Assembly: GCA_051715425.1 (NCBI GenBank)
Contig: JBPXJS010000041.1
Span: 372,001-436,000, forward strand
Reading direction: 5' to 3'
From: JAJTFA01 sp051715425
GTDB taxonomy: Bacteria; Bacteroidota; Bacteroidia; UKL13-3
DNA: 64,000 nt
Numbering within the stretch: the stretch's first letter is position 1; every line of letters begins with the position of its first letter. The notes beneath the pieces are model-generated. The model did not search any database. It had not been told where the DNA came from and saw only the letters and a list, made by a program, of their open reading frames with translations. Below, piece after piece: positions 46,201 to 53,378 of the stretch. Position numbers and translations under genes: made by a program.

Positions 46201-46556
46201 ACCAGCCTTTAACTACCATTTATTACCGCATCAGGCAAACAGATCTGGATGGCAAAACATCATACTCTTCCATCAAATCCATAAACCTGAGTGAAAAAGC
46301 TGTTACATTTAATCTCACTGATGTATTTCCTAATCCTTTTACCAATGATATTCAAATCATGATCAATTCTATAAACAACAGGGAAGTTGATCTGATTATT
46401 TCTGATATCAGCGGCAAAGAAGTATACCACAAAAGCGCTACACTAAAAACAGGCGACAATAAGATCATACTCAATCTGGAGCATTTAAACCAGGGTACTT
46501 ATTTCCTTAACCTGCGAAGTGGTGGTGATACCCAAACCATCAAAATTCTTAAATAA
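40281..46556 (+). CDS. Giant T9SS-secreted protein with metallophosphoesterase and PhoX-like domains
   Basis: This 2091-residue protein has: a signal peptide (1-24); beta-sandwich module A1 (about 28-205); a LamG-like concanavalin domain (205-444); a calcineurin-like phosphoesterase (about 498-785; PLPDTQFY, LIQLGDCVQNGD, CVGNHDQG, HFMLCGHIN); an Fn3-like stretch; a PNGGE Ig-like module (846-936); A2 (938-1114); a second PNGGE (1116-1210); A3 (1210-1374); a third PNGGE (1380-1474); a DUF839/PhoX-like domain (about 1480-1904; AINHETDPGG, RNCSGGLTPWMT, TSEETY); and a T9SS sorting domain (2012-2091). It is likely a cell-surface or released phosphatase that may bind polymers. Confidence 0.85.
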   Translation: MKKLFPLLLFFCFCMAFTGKATAQDTTYISPGSSWKYRDNGSDQGTTWRTFAFNDSSWLTGNAEFGYGDGGEATLLNACGTVAQNPSCSNKYITTYFRKLVYISDTSLYRHFIINLVRDDGAVVYVNDSEVVRSNMPAGTISYTTLAPTAIGGAAESAWNSFTTETRFFKRGWNIIAVEIHQESGTSSDVSFNFELKGIRKPATALQFNGSSQHVTFGTALPLNASTFTLECWFRRTATGSTTSTGTGGVTAVPLIAKGRGESDGSNLDLNYFFGINSTGNVLCADFEEGTGQASPGLNHPVSGVTAISNNQWYHGAVTYDGQKWRLYLNGALEKTDSVGRLPQFLSIQHASLATAMTSTGTAQGRFGGEMDEVRIWNYARSQQQIAGNMNTEITDTTGLLGYYRMNDSTGTILKNSGSTTINGTLVGTPLWVSGSPFNAISTPLNFPPTAGSITTPADTSANYGSTTLGIGVSDPENHSLQVTFYGRQRPVQDSPIFTIIPLPDTQFYTQQANGGNNSIFKAQTNWIVNNKSARNIKYLIQLGDCVQNGDNNGNPVEWQRADTSMSILENPVTTQLAHGLAYGICVGNHDQGATGDGSGRNGSSTFYNQYFGKTRFAGRPYYGGSSDPVKNNNHFQFFSASGMNFISISFEYDTNMDTLVLRWADSLLKAYPTHRGIVNSHWIINSDASFGAQGQAIYNRLKNNANLHFMLCGHINPNGEARRTDVFNSNTVHTLLSDYQDRTNGGNGWLRIMEFRPSEDKVYVYTYSPTLNQFETDANSQFTLDYNMGGSFTNLGTVNVPSGSTASISWPGGLQNNTKYDWYAVISDSVNAITSRAFKFSNNPVPVITSPNGGEFWKAASTRTVTFYGKYIRNMKLEYSTNGSSWTPVSTSVNGNSFTWTLPLTASPSYRLKLTDTTGGGTRFDTTNATFTIYSDSFITAGSNWKYKDDGSNQGTTWVSNSFNDSLWASGNAEFGYGDGGEITLVNACGTVTQNPSCSNKYITTYFRKRIYIEDITRYSQFKLGVVRDDGVAVYVNGNEVYRDNLTTGTIAYNTLAPVAIGGADESAWQLSTIPTTGFTSGWNTIAVEIHQQAGSSSDLSFDCRLWGDTVPLPAVAMIFPNGGEKLNMGAHINIRWSANTPKVKLEYSVNGGSNWNLIATGITGSSGQYTWQVPNISTTNGLIRLSDSTNVSVNDLSNSPFSIGTDTLINLGYHWKYRDLGTSPGASWKDSIYNDSSWASGPSELGYGDGGEATVVSFGPSSTNKYRTTYFRRNIFIPNAARYTYYKASVVRDDGAVIYVNGQEVWRDRMPAGIITDSTFANVTTDGASETALNNFNITQAGLFVSGWNTIAVEIHQVNATSSDISFNMRLTGDTIPIAPVVIQTPNGGELVYSNSPYNITWTNNTLSGKVKLEYSTNTGNTWNFITNTVAASAQTYAWSVPNISSSNCLIRISDSANTTLADTSNSIFSIIAAPAPFNPCATPNHIGCFTSVQPSAQTPLLVYPTGTHTFQRIIKTGDPLTFGGTLNVNNDFTNYVPINGSSKRGALAINHETDPGGVSIIYISFNDSTGLWRKDSSGAVNFGAAGLVKTARNCSGGLTPWMTTVTSEETYTTGDANADGYEDIGWHIEIDPLTRQVKDYNNDGIKDKLWAMGRMSHENVVFKNDSLTAYFGEDGGSQGVYKFVAFQKMRMDSGTLYVLQRNGSSGNWIVVPNTTQAQRNTVSSVISGLGGTNFNGVEDVEINPLNGMIYFTSKGNSIIYRFTDNGTTVSNFENYVGNNSVNYNINYGSGSANESWATGNDNLAFDDLGNLWVNQDGSRNHWWVVRPDHTPANPKVELFATTPSGSEPTGLTFTPDFKYGFISFQHPGSNTQKQVDAAGDSIQFNTHTTIVFANKNNLGTLAALPVELVDFNLKKAGKNNVNIFWSTASETNNDFFTVERSLNGADFITVEKVKGAGNSSTIKHYLVTDMNQPLTTIYYRIRQTDLDGKTSYSSIKSINLSEKAVTFNLTDVFPNPFTNDIQIMINSINNREVDLIISDISGKEVYHKSATLKTGDNKIILNLEHLNQGTYFLNLRSGGDTQTIKILK
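40356..44400 (+). repeat. Three-copy internal module repeat in the giant T9SS gene
   Basis: The module with WKYRDNGSDQGTTW, AEFGYGDGGEATL and a C-terminal WNIIAVEIHQESG occurs three times, starting at about 40356, 43083 and 43908. DNA similarity between the first two copies is still obvious (for example CAGGGAACAAC in both), and the third copy is more divergent. The PNGGE modules after copies 2 and 3, and before copy 2, repeat in step with it. Confidence 0.8.
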
Positions 46557-46569
46557 TTTTTTTATTTAA

Positions 46570-46605
46570 CGGTTGCATCCATATTTCATGGATGCAGCCG
46601 TTTTT
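46570..46605 (+). terminator. Rho-independent terminator after the giant T9SS gene
   Basis: A 13-bp stem (46570-46582 with 46588-46600, one G-U pair) closes a 5-base loop and is followed by TTTTTATTTT. It begins 14 bases after the stop and ends shortly before the start of the LRR gene. Confidence 0.9.
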
Positions 46606-46623
46606 ATTTTTCACACCAATTCC

Positions 46624-47532
46624 ATGAAACAGTTTTTACCCTTCCTATTACTTTCTTTATTCCTTGTACAAGCTTTGCATGCCCAGGAAAACAACTCCTT
46701 ATGGTACCGCAGTAATAAAAACTATGTAAGCATGGATGATGCGTTGGCCAACAGAGATAGTGTGTTTGTTTTAAACTTAAGGCAAAAGGGACTTACTTAC
46801 CTTTCCGACTCTATATCTGTGTTTAGCAACCTGCGGTTTTTAAGTTTAATGAAAAACCAATTAACCACATTGCCCAAAGGCATTGGAAAACTAAAGAAAC
46901 TGGATGAATTGCTTGCCGATCAAAACAAACTATCCGTATTGCCCGAAGAATTAGGTTTTCTTCCATTACGGTTTATGTTGCTTAAAAAAAACCAGCTTGC
47001 TGATTTACCAACATCATTCGTAAATCTGGAAATTCTGGAACTCGGCAACAACAACTTTACTTACTTCGACTCTTCTATTACGAGGTTAAAAAAGCTCACC
47101 ATACTTGACCTGAGTAATAACAAAATTTCATCCATTTCATCCGATATTGGAAAATTATCAAAGTTAAAACAGCTTAATCTATCTTTTAACGAGATATTAT
47201 TTTTGCCCGAATCCATAGGTAAAAATAAATCTCTTGAGATTCTGAATCTGGAAAACAATAAACTTAAAAAGTTACCACAGCAAATAGGTAAATTGAAAAA
47301 ACTAAAGGTTCTGATACTTACCAATAACAGGATTGATATATTGCCTGAAAGTATTGGTGAATTGCAGCAACTGGAAACCCTTGTTCTTAGCTACAATTCC
47401 CTAACCACGCTGCCGGCCGGTTTATATAAATTAAAAACCCTTAAATTACTTGCCTTGCTTGGAAATTATATACCTGCTCAGGAAATAGAAAAGCTTAAAA
47501 AGGCTTTACCGGGGGTTGATATCAGGATATAA
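46624..47532 (+). CDS. Secreted leucine-rich repeat protein
   Basis: The 302-residue protein starts MKQFLPFLLLSLFLVQALHAQ, a clear signal peptide; a start at 46573 would lie inside the terminator hairpin. About nine leucine-rich repeats of 22-23 residues follow (pattern LxxLxLxxNxLxxLPxxIGKL; for example LDLSNNKISSISSDIGKLSK). LRR solenoids bind proteins or glycans. No T9SS domain or lipobox is seen, so it is probably periplasmic. Confidence 0.85.
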   Translation: MKQFLPFLLLSLFLVQALHAQENNSLWYRSNKNYVSMDDALANRDSVFVLNLRQKGLTYLSDSISVFSNLRFLSLMKNQLTTLPKGIGKLKKLDELLADQNKLSVLPEELGFLPLRFMLLKKNQLADLPTSFVNLEILELGNNNFTYFDSSITRLKKLTILDLSNNKISSISSDIGKLSKLKQLNLSFNEILFLPESIGKNKSLEILNLENNKLKKLPQQIGKLKKLKVLILTNNRIDILPESIGELQQLETLVLSYNSLTTLPAGLYKLKTLKLLALLGNYIPAQEIEKLKKALPGVDIRI

Positions 47533-47553
47533 GGTTATACATCCGTAACTAAA

Positions 47554-47994
47554 CTAAATCTGGCTGGTCATCTGCTTTAAATGATGTTCCATATGTTCTA
47601 CGTAATCTGTAATTAACCATTTTAAGGTAACTGGCTCACCGGAGGTTCTGCCTGTTTTTTGTAAATCGATTTCGGGTATTCTCTTTATTATTTCCAACAA
47701 ATGGATATTATAACTTTCCCATAGGTTAATAAGTTGTTGCATATCCTGCGCATTGTAAAAACTTAGTGAATTCCATTTGTTCTGATCATAAACAATAGCC
47801 GGTTCTTGTTCATATTGTATCCGTATAAACCGTTGGTGATTATTGGCTGCACTGTCAATTAAATGGCCAAGTATTTCCTGATTGCTCCATTTTTCGGGAG
47901 AGGGTTTACGCTTAAAATAATCAGGATTTGATTTTCTGAATATTTCAGCGTAAGTGCTTATCAGGTGTTGAAGTTTACTTGTAGTTTCTTGCAT
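47554..47994 (-). CDS. DinB family protein
   Basis: This 146-residue four-helix-bundle protein has the DinB/YfiT pattern of metal-binding His residues: ILGHLIDSAANNHQRF and VEHMEHHLKQM. Such proteins are thiol-dependent transferases or hydrolases acting with bacillithiol-like cofactors or are of unknown activity. Convergent with the LRR gene, with a 21-base gap and no clear terminator. A second DinB-type gene lies at 56199. Confidence 0.82.
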   Translation of the reverse strand: MQETTSKLQHLISTYAEIFRKSNPDYFKRKPSPEKWSNQEILGHLIDSAANNHQRFIRIQYEQEPAIVYDQNKWNSLSFYNAQDMQQLINLWESYNIHLLEIIKRIPEIDLQKTGRTSGEPVTLKWLITDYVEHMEHHLKQMTSQI

Positions 47995-48077
47995 TTTTCA
48001 AGTATATAATAATATCGTTTCTACTATAATTCTGGAATATGATAAAAAAATACCATCTAATATTCAGGTTAAGTTTA

Positions 48078-48893
48078 TTACTGTTTAAGTAGTGGATTAT
48101 ACATCATTACAGCACTGTTATCAGTTACCAGTTCCTCATGCACCGTCTGATCAGAAAGGTTGGTTATTCTTTTATATATTTTATTATGTCTGGTATAACC
48201 GCCCCACCATTGGTGTTGAAACGAATGATCCTTCTCCACTATTTCCACCTGCTGATTTATTTTCTGATCTGAGGTGATTTCACCATTCAGGTATTCCTTA
48301 TCAAGCCAAAGGTTTATTTGAAAAGTATATTCCGTACGATTTTCCAGTTGTAAGTCTACATAATTATATGATAATGTTGCTCCACAGGCAAATGGTATGG
48401 TGCGGTTAATATCAGGAAATACATCATACCCATGTCTCCACCTTTCTTTAATGATAAGCGGTGTATGCAGTGCCATCCAATACAACAAGTTCCCTAATTG
48501 ACATAGGCCACCACCGATTCCCTTTCCTGCTTTACCATTTTCGAGTACCAGTCCTTCCAGATAACCTTTTCTTGCTATTGGTTTACCCACCAGTTTCCAA
48601 AAAGAAAACGTTTCTCCTGGCTTTATAACCACCTGATGTAAATGACCAATAGCTAACCTAAGGTTCGTGACCTTGTTGTGCTGCAGGTACATATCTACAT
48701 CTTTTAAGGGGCGCAAGAGAAATGAGCGGTGCCTGATCAGCAGATGATCAAATGTTGTTTCTTTCTGTACTCTGGCATAAGTATCTCCGCTAAACAACCA
48801 GTTAAAGTACCGTTTAAATATAAAATAATTTTTAGCTGCCTGTTTATAATATGGCCCGCGGTATTTGGGTTTTTCAACCGTATGAGGAAACAT
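48078..48893 (-). CDS. VanW family protein
   Basis: This 271-residue protein has the VanW core: GETFSFWKLVGKPIARKGY and GKGIGGGLCQLGNLLYWMAL, followed by a beta-rich region. VanW occurs in some vancomycin resistance operons but is widespread in other bacteria and its function is unknown; nothing here suggests glycopeptide resistance. No signal peptide is visible. It is monocistronic or forms a loose minus-strand group with the genes around it. Confidence 0.85.
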   Translation of the reverse strand: MFPHTVEKPKYRGPYYKQAAKNYFIFKRYFNWLFSGDTYARVQKETTFDHLLIRHRSFLLRPLKDVDMYLQHNKVTNLRLAIGHLHQVVIKPGETFSFWKLVGKPIARKGYLEGLVLENGKAGKGIGGGLCQLGNLLYWMALHTPLIIKERWRHGYDVFPDINRTIPFACGATLSYNYVDLQLENRTEYTFQINLWLDKEYLNGEITSDQKINQQVEIVEKDHSFQHQWWGGYTRHNKIYKRITNLSDQTVHEELVTDNSAVMMYNPLLKQ

Positions 48894-48941
48894 CCTTCAA
48901 CAATAATTTCATGCAATATAACCGATCAATATGCAAAAAAA

Positions 48942-49253
48942 TCATTTTGCTGTTTTGCCTTCTTCACAGAATGACAGGCCAACATGCAAAAGAGCCTCAC
49001 GGAGTTTAGGAATAGAAGAAGGTCCCATTCCATGCAATGCCAAAATCTGGTTTTCAGTATATGCTGATAATACTTCCAGGGTGGTAATACCAGCGTTTTC
49101 TAATGCGCGCCTGGCTGGGGCTACAAGTTCTGACAAAAATCCGCTTTCAGGCTTTCTCTCCTGCTCGCACACCGGACAGGAATTACAATCACTGCTCTTG
49201 TAATACCTGTGTCCGTTTTTACAAATTTTCAGTATTCTCTTGTTTACCTTCAT
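48942..49253 (-). CDS. Zinc ribbon - RNA polymerase alpha C-terminal-domain-like protein
   Basis: This 103-residue protein has an N-terminal Cys/His cluster (C11, H15, C23, C26, C29 in ICKNGHRYYKSSDCNSCPVC). The C-terminal helix-hairpin-helix domain resembles the alpha-CTD (ARRALENAGITTLEVLSAYT and LHGMGPSSIPKLREAL). It could bind DNA or regulators, but it lacks the alpha N-terminal domain. Function unknown. Confidence 0.75.
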   Translation of the reverse strand: MKVNKRILKICKNGHRYYKSSDCNSCPVCEQERKPESGFLSELVAPARRALENAGITTLEVLSAYTENQILALHGMGPSSIPKLREALLHVGLSFCEEGKTAK

Positions 49254-49321
49254 TACCCCAAAACAATATCATTTCCGAAATAAGTATTTAGCCAGATTCA
49301 TCAACGGGGGAAAACCTTTTG

Positions 49322-49747
49322 TTATGATAATCCTTCCGTGTAACTTTTAAAACTATCCAAAATGGCCTGCCATCCACCTCTTTGCATCTCGATCGGATTT
49401 TCTGTTTCGGGGTCAAACGTTTCTGTTACCCTCGTTTGATTCCCTTCTGATATAAACAGTATTTTTACCTTACGTCCATCTGCCATAGTATACTCCATTG
49501 ATTTCAAATGCTCAACATGGTCATATACTCCTTCAAAATCGAAACTAAAACTTCCATCTTTGGCAGCCATGGTGGTTTTAAACTTTCCACCTGTGCGAAT
49601 ATCATTATCTGCGTAAGGTGCGTGCCAGTCTGGTGATGCCTGGCACCATTTGGTTATATGTTCCGGAGCTGTCCATGCATTCCATACTTTTTCTGTAGGC
49701 GCATTTACTATGGCTTCCACCGTTATTGCATTGTTAGTTGCTTCCAT
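49322..49747 (-). CDS. SRPBCC (AHSA1-type) protein
   Basis: This 141-residue helix-grip protein has the opening VEAIVNAPTEKVWNAWTAPEHI, a central GGKFKTTM and the C-terminal helix GGWQAILDSFKSYTEG. The family is diverse (Aha1-like, ligand binding) and no specific role can be given. A TAnnTTTG element on the minus strand lies 22 bases upstream. Confidence 0.85.
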   Translation of the reverse strand: MEATNNAITVEAIVNAPTEKVWNAWTAPEHITKWCQASPDWHAPYADNDIRTGGKFKTTMAAKDGSFSFDFEGVYDHVEHLKSMEYTMADGRKVKILFISEGNQTRVTETFDPETENPIEMQRGGWQAILDSFKSYTEGLS

Positions 49748-49769
49748 TGTTATTTTTGGTTTAGTGGTA

Positions 49770-49777
49770 CAAACTTA
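49770..49777 (-). promoter_or_regulatory. Possible -7 element for the SRPBCC gene
   Basis: On the minus strand these bases read TAAGTTTG, matching TAnnTTTG. A TTTG (plus strand CAAA at 49792-49795) lies 14 bases upstream, which is shorter than usual. Confidence 0.35.
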
Positions 49778-49863
49778 ACTTGATTCTATAACAAATAAAA
49801 CCGGCCAATGCGACAAATGAAGGGGTGGATTGCGATACTGATCACCGGTTAGTTGCCAACTCC

Positions 49864-49892
49864 TTGGTTATTCCGCCAATTTCCTATATTTG
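49864..49892 (+). promoter_or_regulatory. Promoter with an almost absent leader
   Basis: TTG (49864-49866), an 18-base spacer and TATATTTG (49885-49892) match the Bacteroidota sigma factor consensus. The likely ATG is at 49896, so transcription would start at or within a few bases of the start codon, giving a leaderless or near-leaderless mRNA. Confidence 0.5.
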
Positions 49893-49895
49893 ACT

Positions 49896-50417
49896 ATGCC
49901 TGCTGCACGATCACTCACATTTATTCTTCTCTTTTGTTTGGGGAATACTGCCCTTGCGCAGTTTTACCTGTTTAAGCCCTATCTGGAAATTACAGACAGT
50001 TCTGCAAAACAAGTTTTCCGTATTAAGGAAGAGAAGAATATAAAGATAAGGCTAAAAGGGAATACAGATATCAGAAAGACCCATATAAAAGAATTTCTTT
50101 CAGACTCCACAATTGCACTTGCCAAAATTGGTATAGTTTCCCTCTCCGATCTTGAATTTATCTCATTTAAGTCAGATAAGGGCGCACGGACGGTACGACA
50201 AATTTTTTATCCGATTTATCTGATTACTATCACATCCTATTTTGCTGCATATGGAAATGAGATTAATATTCAAAATAGTATTCCTGTGGCAATAGTTACT
50301 TTTTTTGTTTCCGGTATGGTATCTCTGGGAATTGAAACTGTAGCTGGCTTGGTGTACCTGATAAATAACAGAAAAGAATTTGAAAAAGGGAATATGATGT
50401 TTAAGATATACCGGTGA
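49896..50417 (+). CDS. Hypothetical secreted membrane-associated protein
   Basis: This protein of about 173 residues has a signal peptide (MPAARSLTFILLFCLGNTALA). A small soluble part with EEKNIKIRLKGNTDIRK and SLSDLEFISFKSDKG is followed by two hydrophobic segments near residues 105-121 and 127-150 and a basic C-terminus. I do not recognise a family. The TTG at 49890 is also in frame but overlaps the promoter element. Convergent with the next gene, 10-base gap. Confidence 0.6.
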   Translation: MPAARSLTFILLFCLGNTALAQFYLFKPYLEITDSSAKQVFRIKEEKNIKIRLKGNTDIRKTHIKEFLSDSTIALAKIGIVSLSDLEFISFKSDKGARTVRQIFYPIYLITITSYFAAYGNEINIQNSIPVAIVTFFVSGMVSLGIETVAGLVYLINNRKEFEKGNMMFKIYR

Positions 50418-50427
50418 CCCTATTTAC

Positions 50428-50808
50428 TTACTCTCCCATTTTAAAATCGGCCTCTCCATTGCCGCACTTATTAGAATAATAGCGAACGCGATAGGAAGTG
50501 CCATCGCACCTGATAATATGACCCTTAATCCAATCTCCTTTGGTAAGGCAACCGGGCATATTTACATCTTTAATATGAGTAAGGGAATAAGTGGAATCAT
50601 TTTCCCAGCTTATTTTTAATATCAACTTTGATTTACCTGAGACATTCGATTCAATCTGTTTGTTTTTTGTCCGGGTTATATTTATCCGCTCTCCGTTTAC
50701 CTCATAATAAAATTTACCGGTTTTGAGTTTTTGATAACAGTTGGTTTGCTGTGCGTAAATAAGCGAAGCAAAACACATAAAGAAAAACAAGAAAAGACTT
50801 CTCATCAT
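50428..50808 (-). CDS. Hypothetical small secreted protein
   Basis: This protein of about 126 residues starts MMRSLFLFFFMCFASLIYAQ, a signal peptide; the upstream in-frame ATG at 50829 would add seven residues before it. The mature part has four cysteines (NCYQKLK, PGCLTKGDW, IRCDGTSY, NKCGNGEADF) that could form disulfides. Family not recognised. It lies downstream of the S9 peptidase gene on the same strand, 45 bases away. Confidence 0.65.
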   Translation of the reverse strand: MMRSLFLFFFMCFASLIYAQQTNCYQKLKTGKFYYEVNGERINITRTKNKQIESNVSGKSKLILKISWENDSTYSLTHIKDVNMPGCLTKGDWIKGHIIRCDGTSYRVRYYSNKCGNGEADFKMGE

Positions 50809-50853
50809 TGTCGGTTTATAATAATCCAATAAAATTTAAGCTGTAACTAAAAT

Positions 50854-53259
50854 CTATTTTTTCCCTTTTACATACTTCTCCATCCAGGAATCCATTTCCC
50901 ATAACATGTGCAGGATATTCTCTCGTGCGGCATATCCATGGCTTTCAAAAGGCAAAAGCACCAAACGTGCAGTACCTCCGTTTCCTTTTATGGCCTGAAA
51001 CAAACGTTCACTTTGTAAGGTAAAAGTTCCGGGATTGTTATCGGCATCTCCGTGTATTAACAGAATAGGCGTTTTAATTTTATCGGCATATGTGAAAGGC
51101 GACATCCGATCATATACATTTTTTGCCTGCCAGTAATTGCGTTCCTCCGCCTGAAATCCGAATGGTGTAAGGGTACGGTTATACGCACCACTTCGTGCAA
51201 GTCCGGCTGCAAATAAATTAGAATGAGCCAGCAGGTTTGCCGTCATAAAAGCTCCGTAAGAGTGCCCCATTACTGCGCAACGTGTTTTATCAACCACACC
51301 CATACTATCCACTGCTTTAATAGCCGCATCAGCATCAGCTACCAATTGTTCAACATAGGTATCGTTTGGCTCATCATTCCCTTTTCCTATAATTGGGAAT
51401 TGGGCATCTTCCAGTACAGCGTATCCGCGCGTTACCCAAAACACAGGTGAAGCCCAGTTTATAGCGATAAATGCATGAGGCGATTCTTTTACCTGACCGG
51501 CTGCCTTGTCATCCTTGTATTCTGTAGGATAAGCCTCCATCAACATGGGTAACCTGCCATTTTTGGCTTTATCATAACCCGCAGGAAGATATAAGGTAGC
51601 CGATAGCTGAACACCATCATTTCGCTTATAAAATATCTTTTGCTTGCTTACCTGCATTAACGATTTGTAAGGGTTTTCCCTAAAAGTTATTTGCTGTGGT
51701 TTAGCTTTACCTGCAATATTGCGCAGATAAAGGTTCGGATAAACCTTAGGACTCTCCACGCTGGTAAGCAACATTTTTTTCTCCATATCAATTACCCTTA
51801 CTATGCGTTCATACGTGTTTAAACCATCTGCCCTCCATAATCGTTTTGATTTTCCGGTAGCTATATCAAATTCATCAACAAACGGTTTATTACCCTCGGG
51901 AGAACAGCCTTCACCGGTGAGATACAGTTTTTTCCCATCTTTGCTGAATTGTAATACTTCCCTGTTGTATTGATTATAAGTTGATACAAAATCGCCCGGA
52001 TCTGAATAAACATCTTCTGAACTTCTGGTATAAATTACCCTTGGAGCTTGTTTGGGATCAGCCGTGTTAATGATATAGGTTTGTGTATTTCTGTTTTTCC
52101 ACCAGTAATCGCTCACAATAGCCAGTCCATCATTTCCAAATTCAATTCCTGAAAAACGGTTTTTAATCAGGCATAAACTTCTGTTGTTTGTAAATGGGGC
52201 ATCACTTTCAAACAATTCATCCCGATGCTCTACTGTCTTAGCAGGATCTCCCCCATCAGGAGCCACACACCAGATTAATGTATTCGGTTTATCCGATCTC
52301 CAGAATATATTTCGTTTTCCGGCTTCCACTGCATCAAAGTTGGTTGGCAGTTTATCCTGAAGCGGTCGCTGATAGATCGTTGAAACCAGTTTTCCTGTCT
52401 GATCATGCACGTTTGATTCGGAAGGAAAGAAACCATAGGTGAGGGTGTAGCTATAAGGACGCTTTACCGTTTCTGCCAACACATAATTGCCATCGGGAGA
52501 AACAGAGAACCTTTTGTAAACTGCTTCCGGCAGAAAATTTTCTGTTCTTCCATCAAGAAATACTTTTGATATAGAGGCTTTGGTATAATAATCAAACTTT
52601 GTTTCATCCTGTTGGTTACGTAATAAATCCTGGTAAGTACGTGCAGCCGCTTTCACTCCTGTTGCATCCTGTGTTGATGGTCCTTTAGGCAGTTCCCTGC
52701 TTTCAACAAACCTTCCCTTATTTCCCTTAAGGCGGGCGTAAAGAAACTGTTCGGAATCACTCCAAACATATGCTGCTCCCATTACGCCATTTAATCCACC
52801 TTCTACTATTTTTTTTGCTTCTCCACTTTTAATGTCAATAATCCAAAGGCTAAGTTTATCAAATGACGTTTGCACAAAACTCACATATCCTTCTTTGGGA
52901 GAAAACTGTATGGTTTTAGCCTTGAGAGGCTGAGGCATATTTTTTAGAGGAATCGTTTTACCGGTAGCCAGATGTTGAAGGATGATACTGGTATAATAGA
53001 TGCTTCGCGACACATCAAAGTTTTCAGGATTAATGCGTAAACCTGCGAGTTTTAATTCCGGCTCGGCAAGTTCCTCCAGTGTTTTATACAAAGGTCGCTC
53101 CAGCTGCAACATATAGGTATTGTTGCGACTTACCAATGTTTGGGCAGGCGAAGGTACATCAGCCAGTTCCATTATTTCTTTAGGAGGAATCTGATAGGCT
53201 GTTTGAGCAAAAACAGATACTGCAAAAATAAAGAAGAATGGCAGGAATACTTTTTTCAT
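50854..53259 (-). CDS. Prolyl oligopeptidase family (S9) serine peptidase
   Basis: This 801-residue protein has a signal peptide (MKKVFLPFFFIFAVSVFAQ). An N-terminal beta-propeller-like region (about 25-540) is followed by an alpha/beta hydrolase catalytic domain. The triad is in MGHSYGAFMTANLL (Ser near 667), LIHGDADNNPGTF (Asp near 739) and FESHGYAAREN (His near 774). It resembles the glutamyl-endopeptidase/dipeptidyl aminopeptidase-like S9 group. Probably periplasmic, degrading peptides. Confidence 0.9.
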   Translation of the reverse strand: MKKVFLPFFFIFAVSVFAQTAYQIPPKEIMELADVPSPAQTLVSRNNTYMLQLERPLYKTLEELAEPELKLAGLRINPENFDVSRSIYYTSIILQHLATGKTIPLKNMPQPLKAKTIQFSPKEGYVSFVQTSFDKLSLWIIDIKSGEAKKIVEGGLNGVMGAAYVWSDSEQFLYARLKGNKGRFVESRELPKGPSTQDATGVKAAARTYQDLLRNQQDETKFDYYTKASISKVFLDGRTENFLPEAVYKRFSVSPDGNYVLAETVKRPYSYTLTYGFFPSESNVHDQTGKLVSTIYQRPLQDKLPTNFDAVEAGKRNIFWRSDKPNTLIWCVAPDGGDPAKTVEHRDELFESDAPFTNNRSLCLIKNRFSGIEFGNDGLAIVSDYWWKNRNTQTYIINTADPKQAPRVIYTRSSEDVYSDPGDFVSTYNQYNREVLQFSKDGKKLYLTGEGCSPEGNKPFVDEFDIATGKSKRLWRADGLNTYERIVRVIDMEKKMLLTSVESPKVYPNLYLRNIAGKAKPQQITFRENPYKSLMQVSKQKIFYKRNDGVQLSATLYLPAGYDKAKNGRLPMLMEAYPTEYKDDKAAGQVKESPHAFIAINWASPVFWVTRGYAVLEDAQFPIIGKGNDEPNDTYVEQLVADADAAIKAVDSMGVVDKTRCAVMGHSYGAFMTANLLAHSNLFAAGLARSGAYNRTLTPFGFQAEERNYWQAKNVYDRMSPFTYADKIKTPILLIHGDADNNPGTFTLQSERLFQAIKGNGGTARLVLLPFESHGYAARENILHMLWEMDSWMEKYVKGKK

Positions 53260-53320
53260 AAGGGTAGAGATTATCTGATGTAAACTTAGCAGAAATTACC
53301 AATAATGAAAAACCGCTTAA

Positions 53321-53353
53321 AAAAAAGCCGCATCATTCGAATGCAGCTTTTTT
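53321..53353 (-). terminator. Rho-independent terminator of the phosphohexomutase gene
   Basis: A hairpin pairs AAAAAAGC-x-GCAT (53321-53333) with ATGC-x-GCTTTTTT (53341-53353), with one C-A mismatch. On the minus strand it ends in a T-run, 26 bases after the stop at 53379. Confidence 0.8.
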
Positions 53354-53378
53354 ATTTGTACTGAAATTGTAAATCCGT

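Noticed and set aside
46573..46623. Upstream start for the LRR gene
   Set aside because: It lies in the terminator hairpin of the preceding gene, and the signal peptide starts at 46624.
48078..48893. VanW as evidence for a vancomycin resistance cluster
   Set aside because: No vanA/H/X or vanS/R genes are nearby; VanW-like proteins are common outside resistance operons.
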